NCBI GenBank assembly: GCA_003138365.1
Contig: PLFY01000159.1
Coordinates: 2,914 to 53,159 of the forward strand
Reading direction: 5' to 3'
DNA length: 50,246 nucleotides
DNA from: Acidobacteriaceae bacterium
Lineage (GTDB): Bacteria > Acidobacteriota > Terriglobia > Terriglobales > Acidobacteriaceae
The notes beneath the pieces were generated by a model. That model was given only the letters and a program-made list of their open reading frames with translations. It did not search any database and was not told the DNA's origin. Below, piece by piece: positions 40,767 to 48,298 of this stretch. The translations under genes were made by a program, and so were the position numbers. The stretch's first letter is position 1. Each line of letters opens with the position of its first letter.

Positions 40767-41582
40767 CGCTGCCCCCTGCGCGGCCGGCTTCTCCACTTCA
40801 CTTTCCACGATCGGCATAAGCTTACCTTCGCTCTCGAAGCCAAATTCCTGCACTGGCCACACTCTACAACACATTGCCGTTTGGCGGAAGTGGCTGTCTT
40901 TTCTTCTTCTTGATTGTATTCATCCCGGCGTACGAGTGCGCGTGGAAAACAAGGCCGGTTCTCTGGATTCCCTGCTCTCTATTCCAGCCGCGTTCCCGTT
41001 TGAATGAATGAACAGCGGTTTGGCCTAAGGACAATCCCCTGCCAATGGCTGTTTTTGTGAGTTTGCCCGCACTGTGTGACGGGTACTAAGGAAAAGAGTA
41101 GGAGATTAAAAGAAAAGACAGTAGTACCCGTAGTTCAGTTAGGAAAAGTGGATATTCCAGCGAAGTTATTGTGGGGTATGGACTTGAGAGGTTGCCGGGT
41201 TTTCTAAATTCAAGCTGTGCAATTCAGGAGTTTTGGAAATCTAGCTTGAGAAAGGAGTAATCGTACCCATGTTTCCCACGTCTCCCACAGACACTCGCAA
41301 AAAGCCTGTGCAAAGCAGACGGTTTATGTGAAAAGCGCGCCCAAGATGCAGGAGTGCAAGCATTTGGAGAAGACCTGTCGTGCACAGAAGGCTTGCCTTC
41401 GGCAAAGCCGTCAGGGAAAGTTCGAGAGGAGGAAGGTCTACATCCAGCCAGGTCGATTCCCGTCGCCAACACAAGACCAAACGTCTTCCCGTTCCTGTAC
41501 TCGATTTGCATGGATACTTCTCATTTCTCGATGAACGAATTGGACTAACTCTTAGACTTGAATTCAGCCGGGAGCCTTGGTC
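40767..41582. other. 0.8-kb divergent gap with a stem-loop
   Basis: No convincing gene between dnaN and the DUF4145-like gene; short overlapping frames near 41330-41590 have no ribosome-binding sites and no family resemblance. The clearest structure is a perfect 10-bp inverted repeat, ACGGGTACTA (41079-41088) and TAGTACCCGT (41122-41131), around a 33-nt loop with only four pyrimidines. Promoters for both flanking genes are expected here but none could be assigned. Confidence 0.5.
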
Positions 41583-42395
41583 ATGACCATCGACATTGCG
41601 CGTCTGGAAGACCAACTCCTGCAGATGTCTACTGAGGGTGCGCCGGGACGGGAGTTCTGCGAAGCGATCTCGGAGCTGGCAAGCACCGGGCGTTTTGCAC
41701 AATTGCGAGATGTTTTGCCAGGTATTGTGTACGACGAACTCTACGCCCGCTACCAGCAAAATCCAGTAGCCTTTGTGGCTGGCTGGCGAATGCTGGCCCA
41801 GGAGATGCGGCAGGGTTTCATTCAACACGCGCGGCAGAGGCTCACCTCGCTTACCCGGCTACAGCAAGCCGATAGCGGCGGGTACACCCCGGCATGGCAG
41901 GAGATACAACGTGCTCTCGATGGGCAACAGAACGATTTGCTGCGCGCCGCTTTCGCGATAGAGCTGCTGCAGATGGTCGAGCCGGCTGTGTTACGCGCCA
42001 CCCACCTGCGCGAATGTGTTGTGGCCGCGGCAAGCTCCGAAGAGGCCGACCGCTATCTGGACGAGGCTACTCGCTGCTACTTCCTGGGTCTATTCACCGC
42101 GTGTGCCGTCATGTGCCGCTCGGTGCTTGAAGAGGCCATCAAACAGAAAATCCCCACCACACTCAGCCGTCTTGTGCGCACTCGCTACCGCAACGCCGCC
42201 ACCTTGGGCAATTTGCTCCACGAGGTGAATAATAATTTGATCCTCACCGGCATCGATCCCGATTTCCCTCGAGTGGCTAACCAGGTAAACGATGCCGGCA
42301 AGAAGGCTGTACACCAGGGGCTGCTTTCAGAAGATGAGGCGCGGGCTTGCCTGCAGGACGCGCGCAAAGCCCTGCAACTGCTGTTGAGTTCTTGA
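41583..42395 (+). CDS. Unknown protein with a DUF4145-like C-terminal region
   Basis: A 270-residue, mostly helical cytosolic protein. The C-terminal half resembles DUF4145/HEPN-like helical domains: 'EATRCYFLGLFTACAVMCRS' followed by 'VLEEAIKQKIP', then 'LGNLLHEVNN' and 'VNDAGKKAVHQGLLSEDEAR'. The N-terminal half ('MTIDIARLEDQLLQMST', 'RFAQLRDVLPGIVYDELYA') is not recognised. DUF4145 occurs alone and fused to restriction or helicase domains; the function is unknown. GGGAG (41570-41574) lies 8 nt before the ATG at 41583, which is preferred over a TTG at 41577. Confidence 0.7.
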   Translation: MTIDIARLEDQLLQMSTEGAPGREFCEAISELASTGRFAQLRDVLPGIVYDELYARYQQNPVAFVAGWRMLAQEMRQGFIQHARQRLTSLTRLQQADSGGYTPAWQEIQRALDGQQNDLLRAAFAIELLQMVEPAVLRATHLRECVVAAASSEEADRYLDEATRCYFLGLFTACAVMCRSVLEEAIKQKIPTTLSRLVRTRYRNAATLGNLLHEVNNNLILTGIDPDFPRVANQVNDAGKKAVHQGLLSEDEARACLQDARKALQLLLSS

Positions 42396-42412
42396 TTCAG
42401 CCACAGTTGGAA

Positions 42413-42428
42413 CGGTCCTCCAGGACCG
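42413..42428 (+). other. Short palindrome after the DUF4145-like gene
   Basis: CGGTCCT-CC-AGGACCG is a 7-bp inverted repeat 18 bp past the stop. With no T-run it is a weak terminator candidate or an interspersed palindrome. Confidence 0.35.
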
Positions 42429-42469
42429 CACTATACTTGACAGGACCGAGTACTTGTTGAAAAAGGGCA

Positions 42470-42751
42470 TCAAGCCTTGCTTTTCGGTTTTGGCATTTCC
42501 GTGACGTTCTTGTTTATTTGATCGTTTTCCGAGAAGATCGGAAAAACTGATGCAATCTGATCTCTTGTTACCCCTTCTTTTTTAGCTAGTTCCCAAAGGG
42601 CATCAACCAGAACATCATTCATTGTGCTGCGGTTGCTGCCCCTTCGTCTCCGCGCCGCGCCGATCAACTGAATGGCGAGTTTATCCTCCCCCGTCAAGGC
42701 AATTGTTGTTGAACGAGCATGCGCCGGAATATGTCTTTCTTTTGGACACAT
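42470..42751 (-). CDS. Small RHH-like protein, possible regulator
   Basis: A 93-residue protein of unknown family. Residues 14-60 ('STTIALTGEDKLAIQLIGAA' and 'NRSTMNDVLVDALWELAKKE') follow the strand-helix-helix pattern of ribbon-helix-helix DNA-binding proteins. The C-terminal 35 residues are charged ('MPKPKSKA'). It is transcribed away from the DUF5678-like/retropepsin pair and shares a palindrome-rich region with it. No ribosome-binding site stands out, so the start is uncertain; an ATG further in at codon 44 would cut the RHH motif. The role as regulator is inferred from fold and position. Confidence 0.55.
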   Translation of the reverse strand: MCPKERHIPAHARSTTIALTGEDKLAIQLIGAARRRRGSNRSTMNDVLVDALWELAKKEGVTRDQIASVFPIFSENDQINKNVTEMPKPKSKA

Positions 42752-42766
42752 AGGCCAGGAATCCGC

Positions 42767-42821
42767 TTGACAATATTATCGTGTAAGCACATTATCACGT
42801 TATCATATTGTAACACGATAA
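42767..42821. promoter_or_regulatory. Palindromic control region between divergent genes
   Basis: TTATCGTGT (42776-42784) and ACACGATAA (42813-42821) are perfect inverted arms. Between them TTATC recurs at 42792 and 42800, so four half-sites lie within 46 bp. A plus-strand promoter, TTGACA (42767-42772) and CATTAT (42790-42795) 17 nt apart, overlaps the sites and points to the pair at 42871. This suits a multimeric repressor such as the divergent RHH-like protein. Confidence 0.6.
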
Positions 42822-42870
42822 ACCGTGCATGTCTGTTAGGTAGCGTCGTATGATTTGAGGGGGGGTAATC

Positions 42871-43104
42871 ATGGCGGTGGCATCCCCGTTAGAATCCGAG
42901 CTCAGAGTATTCGAGGCTAACCGTTGGAAGTGGGCTCAGTCTCATCTCGGAAAGTTCGTTGTGATCCGAGAGGACACCATTGTGAAGGGATTCTTCGATG
43001 AGTACGAGGACGCATTCAGGGCTGGGATACGGCAGTTTGGTGCCGACCGAAACTTTCTAATCAAACAGGTTTGGAAGACCGAACCTGTATATTTCGTGGC
43101 ATAG
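42871..43104 (+). CDS. DUF5678-like small protein
   Basis: A 77-residue protein. The segment 'HLGKFVVIREDTIVKGFFDE' followed by 'YEDAFRAGIRQFG' resembles DUF5678, a short domain that I recall lying next to retropepsin-like genes in other bacteria; that assignment is by eye. The Shine-Dalgarno is unusually strong (GAGGGGGGG, 42857-42865, 5 nt before the ATG). Its stop is 2 nt before the start of the protease-like gene, so the two should be made together. No function is known. Confidence 0.65.
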   Translation: MAVASPLESELRVFEANRWKWAQSHLGKFVVIREDTIVKGFFDEYEDAFRAGIRQFGADRNFLIKQVWKTEPVYFVA

Positions 43105-43106
43105 GC

Positions 43107-43553
43107 ATGGCTACGTTCCAATTCCCGTGGAATCCATTTGATCCTGGGGATCCCGGGCCATGCATCAAGTTTTCCGTGACGAGATATGTAGACGAAGTTG
43201 AATATGGCACGAGCATCGGACTAGAATATGCTGAACCTCCGATCCCTACAGCCTTAATAGACACGGGATCACCATTCACAATTATCAGTAAGGTGCTTGC
43301 CAAGAATTGCAGTCTTTCCCTAACGAACCCTGCATTTCCAATCAGGACCATGAACGGAGATTGTGAGTGCGAAGAGTATTGTGGCTCAATTAGCTTCCCG
43401 GGCTCTGGACTCCCACGCATAGCGGCGGTACAAATCCTTGCAAGGGACTTCTATAAAGAATCATCCTACGCATGCATAATCGGAAGGAATGTCCTGAAAC
43501 GGTGGGACATTCGCTTCGATGGCCAAAGTAGGACGGTAACGATCAAAGGTTGA
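43107..43553 (+). CDS. Retropepsin-like aspartic protease
   Basis: A 148-residue single-domain protein with the clan AA active-site motif 'ALIDTGSPFTIIS' (Asp-Thr-Gly at residues 52-54) preceded by a hydrophobic strand, and the matching C-terminal 'CIIGRNVLKRWDIRFDG' (the ILG/IIGR signature of retroviral-type pepsins). One catalytic Asp per chain implies a homodimer. Cysteines are frequent in 'NGDCECEEYC'. No signal peptide is seen, so it should be cytosolic. The start ATG at 43107 follows the DUF5678-like stop by 2 nt; an upstream ATG at 43071 would overlap that gene. Target proteins are unknown. Confidence 0.75.
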   Translation: MATFQFPWNPFDPGDPGPCIKFSVTRYVDEVEYGTSIGLEYAEPPIPTALIDTGSPFTIISKVLAKNCSLSLTNPAFPIRTMNGDCECEEYCGSISFPGSGLPRIAAVQILARDFYKESSYACIIGRNVLKRWDIRFDGQSRTVTIKG

Positions 43554-43660
43554 TAGGAGCATCCGCTGGGTGGGTGGCCTCGATGGTTGCCCCGAACAAA
43601 TCAAGGCCGGGTTACAGGCCAATCTCACGCCACTTCCCGCACAGCCCCCAATCCGCCTTT

Positions 43661-43666
43661 TATACT
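43661..43666 (+). promoter_or_regulatory. -10 box close to the folC start
   Basis: TATACT ends 9 nt before the folC ATG (43676), followed by GTAGCTTCC. No Shine-Dalgarno is visible; the spacing suggests a leaderless or nearly leaderless transcript, as at trpC and at 45871. Confidence 0.4.
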
Positions 43667-43675
43667 GTAGCTTCC

Positions 43676-45019
43676 ATGTCTTATTCCGCGGCCGTCGATC
43701 AACTGAATGCCATGGCGCCAGAGCTCTACGTGAGCCAAGGCCAGCCGCGGCGCAAATTCTCGCTGGACGAGATTCGCATCCTGCTGGCCGCACTGGGCAA
43801 TCCGCACCGCCGCTTTCCATCTGTTCTGATTGCGGGAACCAACGGCAAGGGCTCCACGGCGGCTACGCTGGCCTCGATCCTGACGGCGTCTGGCATCCGC
43901 ACCGGCCTCTATACCTCGCCCCATCTTGCCAGAGCCAACGAGCGCATTCGCCTGGATCGCGCCGAGATTGCCGACGATGCTTTTGCCAGCCTCTACTTTC
44001 GCGTCCACGACGCAGCGCGGCAACTCGTGCTGGACGGCCAGCTTCCCCAACTCCCCAGCTACTTTGAGGTACTCACCGCACAGGCGTTCTTGCATTTCGC
44101 CCAGAAGCGCGTCGACATCGCGGTGCTCGAAGTGGGCATGGGTGGAAGGTTGGACGCGACCAACATCGTCGATCCTCTGCTCTCCGTCATCACCGATATC
44201 TCGCTCGACCACACCGAGTGGCTGGGCTCAACCATCGCCGCCATTGCGCGTGAAAAGGCCGGGATTCTGCGCCGTCGCGGAACCATGATTACCCTCCCAC
44301 AGCATCCTGAGGCCAACCAGGTTCTTGGCGAGGTCGCGGCGGAACTGGGCGTGCGCGGGGTCAATGCGGCCTCATTTCTGCCGCCTGCCGCCGTGAACGC
44401 GGATGGCTCCTATTGCGTTCGGGCTCTCGGCGGGACTGTGCGGGTGGATTCGCCGCTTTCCGGCGCCCATCAGCATCGCAACGTGGCGTTGGCCATTGCC
44501 GCCGCTGCTGAGTTGGCCGGCAAACATGGTTTTCGTGTTACGTCGAGGGCTATGGCCGAAGGCATTCGCAAGACTCTCTGGCCGGCCCGCCTCGAGCGGA
44601 TCGAGAGAGACGGCGTTGAATGGATTCTGGATGTGGCGCATAATCCCGCCGGGGCCTGGGCGCTGCGTGCCGGCCTGAGCCCGGACCTCAGCGGCCCTTC
44701 AGGAGTTGACAGGCCGCGCACCCTCATCTTCAGTTGCCTGCGTGACAAGCCCATCGCGGAGATGGCGCAAATTCTTTTTTCGCTCTTTGACCAGGTCATC
44801 ATCCCGCCCATCCACACCGCCCGCGCCGCTACTCTGGCCGACCTGTTGGCGGCAGCCCACGCCACGGGGACAGAAGCTGTCGGCGTCGATTCAGTCAGCC
44901 AGGCCCTGCACCTTGCAAAGCAGCGCGCGGAGGGCGGACTTGTGGTGGTCTCGGGTTCCGTATACCTGGTGGGCGAGGCGCGTACCCTGCTGCTCGCCGG
45001 AGAGGGGTTGCAACCGTGA
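43676..45019 (+). CDS. folC: Folylpolyglutamate / dihydrofolate synthase
   Basis: Adds glutamate to dihydropteroate or folates. The 447-residue Mur-ligase-fold protein has 'MAPELYVSQGQPRRKFSLDE' near the N-terminus, the P-loop 'IAGTNGKGST' (residues 52-61), 'YTSPHLARANERIRLD', 'LEVGMGGRLDATNIVD', 'ITDISLDHTEWLG' with 'REKAGI', and a C-terminal 'WILDVAHNPAG'. The ATG at 43676 is preferred: the frame runs open to 43550 but the extra segment lacks family similarity. Its stop overlaps the acyltransferase start in GTGA. Confidence 0.95.
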   Translation: MSYSAAVDQLNAMAPELYVSQGQPRRKFSLDEIRILLAALGNPHRRFPSVLIAGTNGKGSTAATLASILTASGIRTGLYTSPHLARANERIRLDRAEIADDAFASLYFRVHDAARQLVLDGQLPQLPSYFEVLTAQAFLHFAQKRVDIAVLEVGMGGRLDATNIVDPLLSVITDISLDHTEWLGSTIAAIAREKAGILRRRGTMITLPQHPEANQVLGEVAAELGVRGVNAASFLPPAAVNADGSYCVRALGGTVRVDSPLSGAHQHRNVALAIAAAAELAGKHGFRVTSRAMAEGIRKTLWPARLERIERDGVEWILDVAHNPAGAWALRAGLSPDLSGPSGVDRPRTLIFSCLRDKPIAEMAQILFSLFDQVIIPPIHTARAATLADLLAAAHATGTEAVGVDSVSQALHLAKQRAEGGLVVVSGSVYLVGEARTLLLAGEGLQP

Positions 45020-45810
45020 CACCGCGTCCCAATCCCTTGCCCCGGTTTTACCGCTGGCGCACCAATGTACTCCAGATCCCGGTGATGACTGTGGTTACGG
45101 CCGTCTGCGGTTCGATTTCCCTGCTCGCGTCATACGTGGAAAAGGGCGGCCGCGCGCAGCAACGCATTGCCCGCTTCTGGGCGCGAGCCCTGGTGCGTCT
45201 CTCCGGCTGCTCGCTCACCATCCGCGGGGCAGAAAACCTGCGCAAAGTTCCGGTTGCCGTCTACGCCTCCAACCACACTTCTTACTTTGATACGCCGGTG
45301 ATCTTTGCCGCGCTGCCGTTCCAGTTTCGCATTCTCGCAAAGAAGGAATTGTGGCCTATCGCGTTCATAGGATGGTACTTAGATCGATCAGGACAGATTC
45401 CAATCAACACCGCCAACCCCCGCGCTACGCTCTCCAGCCTCGCGGTCGGCGTCAAGGCCTTGCGGGCCGGAATGCCGCTGTTCATCTTTCCCGAGGGCAA
45501 GCGGACACCCACCGGCGCGTTGCAGGACTTTCTCTCCGGCGCAGCCTATCTGGCTATTCGCGCCCAGGTACCGCTGGTCCCTATCTGGCTGAGCGGGGTC
45601 TACGATCTACTGCCGATTCATACTCGCCATTTTTATTCAGGAAACCTGGAGCTAGCCGCAGGTGAGCCAATCGAGACAAAGGGAATGACCCCTCGCCAAA
45701 CCGACGAGCTGACAGCGCGACTGCGCGACGCCATTGAAAGCCTGAGCCGGTCAGGGAGGGTTAACGCGCAGGACTCAGTTGAACAAGCTGAGGTGCGCGC
45801 TGAAGTTTGA
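45016..45810 (+). CDS. 1-acyl-glycerol-3-phosphate acyltransferase (PlsC-like)
   Basis: Membrane-associated acyltransferase that would make phosphatidic acid from lysophosphatidic acid. The 264-residue protein has an N-terminal hydrophobic helix ('VMTVVTAVCGSISLLAS', about residues 23-39), the catalytic HX4D in 'NHTSYFDTP' (His87, Asp92), the glycerol-phosphate-binding 'FPEGKRTPTG' and 'VPLVPIWLSG'. It starts with GTG overlapping the folC stop. The C-terminal 60 residues are hydrophilic and less conserved. Whether it is the main PlsC of the cell cannot be told. Confidence 0.88.
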   Translation: MTPRPNPLPRFYRWRTNVLQIPVMTVVTAVCGSISLLASYVEKGGRAQQRIARFWARALVRLSGCSLTIRGAENLRKVPVAVYASNHTSYFDTPVIFAALPFQFRILAKKELWPIAFIGWYLDRSGQIPINTANPRATLSSLAVGVKALRAGMPLFIFPEGKRTPTGALQDFLSGAAYLAIRAQVPLVPIWLSGVYDLLPIHTRHFYSGNLELAAGEPIETKGMTPRQTDELTARLRDAIESLSRSGRVNAQDSVEQAEVRAEV

Positions 45811-45855
45811 CTCAAACCGGCCGCAAGGTTCTATCCGTAGAGCCGCATCTCTCAG

Positions 45856-45861
45856 TACACT
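45856..45861 (+). promoter_or_regulatory. -10 box close to the C26 peptidase start
   Basis: TACACT followed by GGTGCTTCC ends 9 nt before the ATG at 45871, almost the same layout as upstream of folC (TATACT, GTAGCTTCC). No Shine-Dalgarno is visible. Confidence 0.4.
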
Positions 45862-45870
45862 GGTGCTTCC

Positions 45871-46632
45871 ATGTCAGTCCGCATCGCAATTCCGGAACCT
45901 ACCGGCAGTGACCCCAGTTACAATCAGCGGTCGCTGCCACCGTATCTTGTCGCCTTGCACGCAGCCGGAGCAACGCCGATTGTTGTGCCCTTGCACGAGC
46001 GCCAGGATCGCGTTGCCAGGCTTCTCGCCGGAGTTCAGGGGATTCTGCTTCCTGGCAGCCTCTATGACATTGACCCGCAAAGGTTTGGCGAAGATCCAAT
46101 CCCGGAGTGCGGTGAGGCGGACCCCGCACGGACAGCCGTAGACGAGTTGCTGCTGCAGGACGCCTTCAACCTCCGCAAGCCGATCCTGGCAATCTGCCAC
46201 GGCGCCCAAGGCTTGAATGTCTGGCGCAATGGGTCGCTTATTCAGGATCTGAAGACAGTTGTGAATCACCGCCCCGGTCGCGAGGTCGTGGAGGCGCATC
46301 CCGTTCAAGTTTCTAAAGGCTCGAAGCTGGCCAAGCTTTTGTCCGTTGGACAGTCGCCTGAGCCTCAGGTGAACTCAAGCCACCATCAGGCAATCCGCTC
46401 ACCTGGCGACAATCTGCTGGTGAGCGCCATCTCTCCGGGGGACGGTGTCATTGAGGCAGTTGAGCTGGATTCAGCGGCCCACTTTGTTTTGGCGGTGCAA
46501 TGGCACCCGGAGCGGACCTATACCCAAAGCGCATTTTCCCGCGCCATCTTTGCTGCCTTTGTGGAGGCGGCGGAGAGGTGGGAACTACGCCGAATTGATG
46601 ATCCAGACGCCCAGCTTGAGTCGCGAGAATGA
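45871..46632 (+). CDS. Class I glutamine amidotransferase-like hydrolase (peptidase C26)
   Basis: A 253-residue protein of the gamma-glutamyl-gamma-aminobutyrate hydrolase/PuuD branch. The catalytic triad is visible: Cys109 in 'LAICHGAQGLN' (most relatives have CRG), His212 and Glu214 in 'AVQWHPERT'. A conserved 'NSSHHQAI' precedes the final domain. It hydrolyses a gamma-glutamyl amide; the substrate is unknown, and no polyamine gene lies nearby. Its stop is 9 nt before the ATG used for rsmG. Confidence 0.88.
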   Translation: MSVRIAIPEPTGSDPSYNQRSLPPYLVALHAAGATPIVVPLHERQDRVARLLAGVQGILLPGSLYDIDPQRFGEDPIPECGEADPARTAVDELLLQDAFNLRKPILAICHGAQGLNVWRNGSLIQDLKTVVNHRPGREVVEAHPVQVSKGSKLAKLLSVGQSPEPQVNSSHHQAIRSPGDNLLVSAISPGDGVIEAVELDSAAHFVLAVQWHPERTYTQSAFSRAIFAAFVEAAERWELRRIDDPDAQLESRE

Positions 46633-46641
46633 GTGTTCAGT

Positions 46642-47289
46642 ATGAGTGAAGGCTCCGACGGCGTCCGGTTGAAGCTCAACGCCTTGTTAAACGAGGCTGG
46701 CCTCGACCCGCTTGATCCGGCAATGCTCATCCGCTTTCAGGATTACCTTTCTCTTCTTCTTCGCTGGAATGCTCGCGTGAACCTGACCGCCATTCGGGAT
46801 GAAGACGGCATTCTCTCCCGGCATTTTGTCGAGTCGATCGCCTGTGCTGGCGCGCTTCCCCACGGGATCGCCACTCTTCTCGACTTCGGCTCCGGGGCGG
46901 GATTCCCGGGGATTCCTATCGCTCTGTGCCGCCCCGAGATAGCTGTAACCTTGGCCGAATCTCAAGGAAAGAAAGCCGCCTTTCTTCAAGAGGCGGTCCG
47001 TGTTCTTGGGATTTCCGCAACGATTTATCCCCATCGCGCGGAGTCGCTGACCGCTCAGTTCGATTGCGTGACGCTGCGCGCCGTGGACCGGATGCCGCAG
47101 GCGGTTGAGGCCGCAGCCAGGCTCGTCGCTCCTGGAGGCTGGCTTGCGGTGATGACCAGTCACGCTGGATTGGCCAGCATTCAAGCTTCAGCCGGAGGAA
47201 GCTTTTGCTGGGAAGCGGAGAGTCCGCTCCCTGGCGGCGACGCCCGTCTGCTTGCCGTGGGAAAGCAAGCAATCAGTTCGCCAGCTTGA
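46642..47289 (+). CDS. rsmG: 16S rRNA (guanine527-N7)-methyltransferase
   Basis: RsmG (GidB) methylates N7 of G527 in 16S rRNA; loss gives low-level streptomycin resistance in other bacteria. The 215-residue product shows 'FQDYLSLLLRWNARVNLTAI', the SAM-binding 'LLDFGSGAGFPGIPIAL', 'ESQGKKAAFLQEAV' and 'DCVTLRAVDRMPQ'. The ATG at 46642 is preferred over a GTG at 46633. It precedes parA-parB, the usual origin-proximal order, but a small minus-strand gene and the parS region lie between. Its 3' end overlaps that convergent gene by 17 nt. Confidence 0.94.
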   Translation: MSEGSDGVRLKLNALLNEAGLDPLDPAMLIRFQDYLSLLLRWNARVNLTAIRDEDGILSRHFVESIACAGALPHGIATLLDFGSGAGFPGIPIALCRPEIAVTLAESQGKKAAFLQEAVRVLGISATIYPHRAESLTAQFDCVTLRAVDRMPQAVEAAARLVAPGGWLAVMTSHAGLASIQASAGGSFCWEAESPLPGGDARLLAVGKQAISSPA

Positions 47290-47692
47290 TCGCAGCGAGC
47301 TTACGGACCGAAGCGAGGTCTTTTGTTGCCTTGACGATGAGCCGGACGCCGGTTCCCTCCGCGTAGCGCGGGGCTTCATCGAGCAATTTGAGTGTGGTTT
47401 TTGAGAGATCGCTTTGTCGGGCGGCCGCCACAGCCCTATCGCCAAGGACGAAGGCCACGCGGAAGCAACCTTCGCACGGGGCGAGATAAACGATGGTCCT
47501 TTTCTTGAGCTTGAGACGGAGAGACCAGCCGTACTTGGGTGAGGACGACTTCCATTCCTGATCGGCGACGCCTTGCTCCGCGAACCAGTGGAGTAACTGG
47601 TTCCACACATCGGCGGTTGCCCCCAGGGCCGCATCGATTTCGTTTTGTGTTGGCGGAGCGGTTTTGCCGATAAAAGCATTCGGAGTATCCAT
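47273..47692 (-). CDS. DUF3788 family protein
   Basis: A 139-residue protein of the DUF3788 family (function unknown). Typical segments are 'PNAFIGKTAPPTQNEIDAAL', 'KYGWSLRLKLKKRTIVYLAP', 'CEGCFRVAFVLGDRAVAAA' and 'DEAPRYAEGTGVRLIV'. It is transcribed toward rsmG and overlaps its 3' end by 17 nt. A similar gene is often found as a mobile accessory gene near housekeeping genes. The ATG at 47692 gives a normal-length protein. Confidence 0.85.
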   Translation of the reverse strand: MDTPNAFIGKTAPPTQNEIDAALGATADVWNQLLHWFAEQGVADQEWKSSSPKYGWSLRLKLKKRTIVYLAPCEGCFRVAFVLGDRAVAAARQSDLSKTTLKLLDEAPRYAEGTGVRLIVKATKDLASVRKLAAIKLAN

Positions 47693-47964
47693 GGTCTACC
47701 TTTCTGCACGGGTTAGCTGAGTGGTCAGGTCCGTGGCTGGGAATTTCTTGGGCGAGGAGAACATCTCCTGACTGCCTTATTGCTTCTCATTCCATCCAGG
47801 CAAATCCTTTTGTTTTGGAGAGATCGAGAGGCGCATGTATGCAGACGGGCTGAAATCGAAGGGAATTGTACTGCAACGGCAGAAGGTTCGCAGTGATGTA
47901 TGCGGAAGCGGGGATGAGGGAGGGGCAAATTCACCGGTTCCGAATTAAATGCAGGGATGGTTGT

Positions 47965-47980
47965 TGTTCCACGTGGAACA
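47965..47980. promoter_or_regulatory. parS site 1
   Basis: TGTTCCACGTGGAACA is a perfect 16-bp palindrome. It differs from the widespread chromosomal parS (TGTTTCACGTGAAACA) only at the symmetric T-to-C/A-to-G pair. It lies upstream of parA-parB with an identical second copy 43 bp on, so ParB binding is very likely. Confidence 0.9.
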
Positions 47981-48007
47981 TCCTGGGAACTCGGCCCAAA
48001 ATGGAAA

Positions 48008-48023
48008 TGTTCCACGTGGAACA
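48008..48023. promoter_or_regulatory. parS site 2
   Basis: Second identical copy of TGTTCCACGTGGAACA. Start-to-start distance to site 1 is 43 bp, about four helical turns, so ParB dimers on both could lie on the same face. Confidence 0.9.
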
Positions 48024-48109
48024 AAAACCGGTTTGGCCCAATTCGGGCACAGTTTCAATTCGGAACAACGCAATGAAAATGCCCCGCAACCCAACTAAAA
48101 ACCAGGGAG

Positions 48110-48250
48110 TTTTCCACCACGACACGCTTTCCGCAAGCCTCAATCTCCCGCCGCTCCTCCCGCCAAGAACTCCTTCCCTGTCAAGCGTTTGATCGGCACT
48201 CGACCCTTCCCCAATCAAAGGCTTTCCACAGTCGCGCCCCGTTCTCCACA
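48110..48250. other. Gap before parA with weak DnaA-box-like sequences
   Basis: The remaining part of the 0.6-kb gap between the DUF3788 gene and parA holds no gene. TTTTCCACC (48110-48118), CTTTCCACA (48222-48230) and TTCTCCACA (48242-48250) match the DnaA box TTATCCACA with two, two and one mismatches. There is no AT-rich unwinding region beside them. They may be chance matches. Confidence 0.25.
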
Positions 48251-48298
48251 GCGCAACTCCCTACCCTCAAACTCGCCTGCCCTTTACTCTTGATTGCC

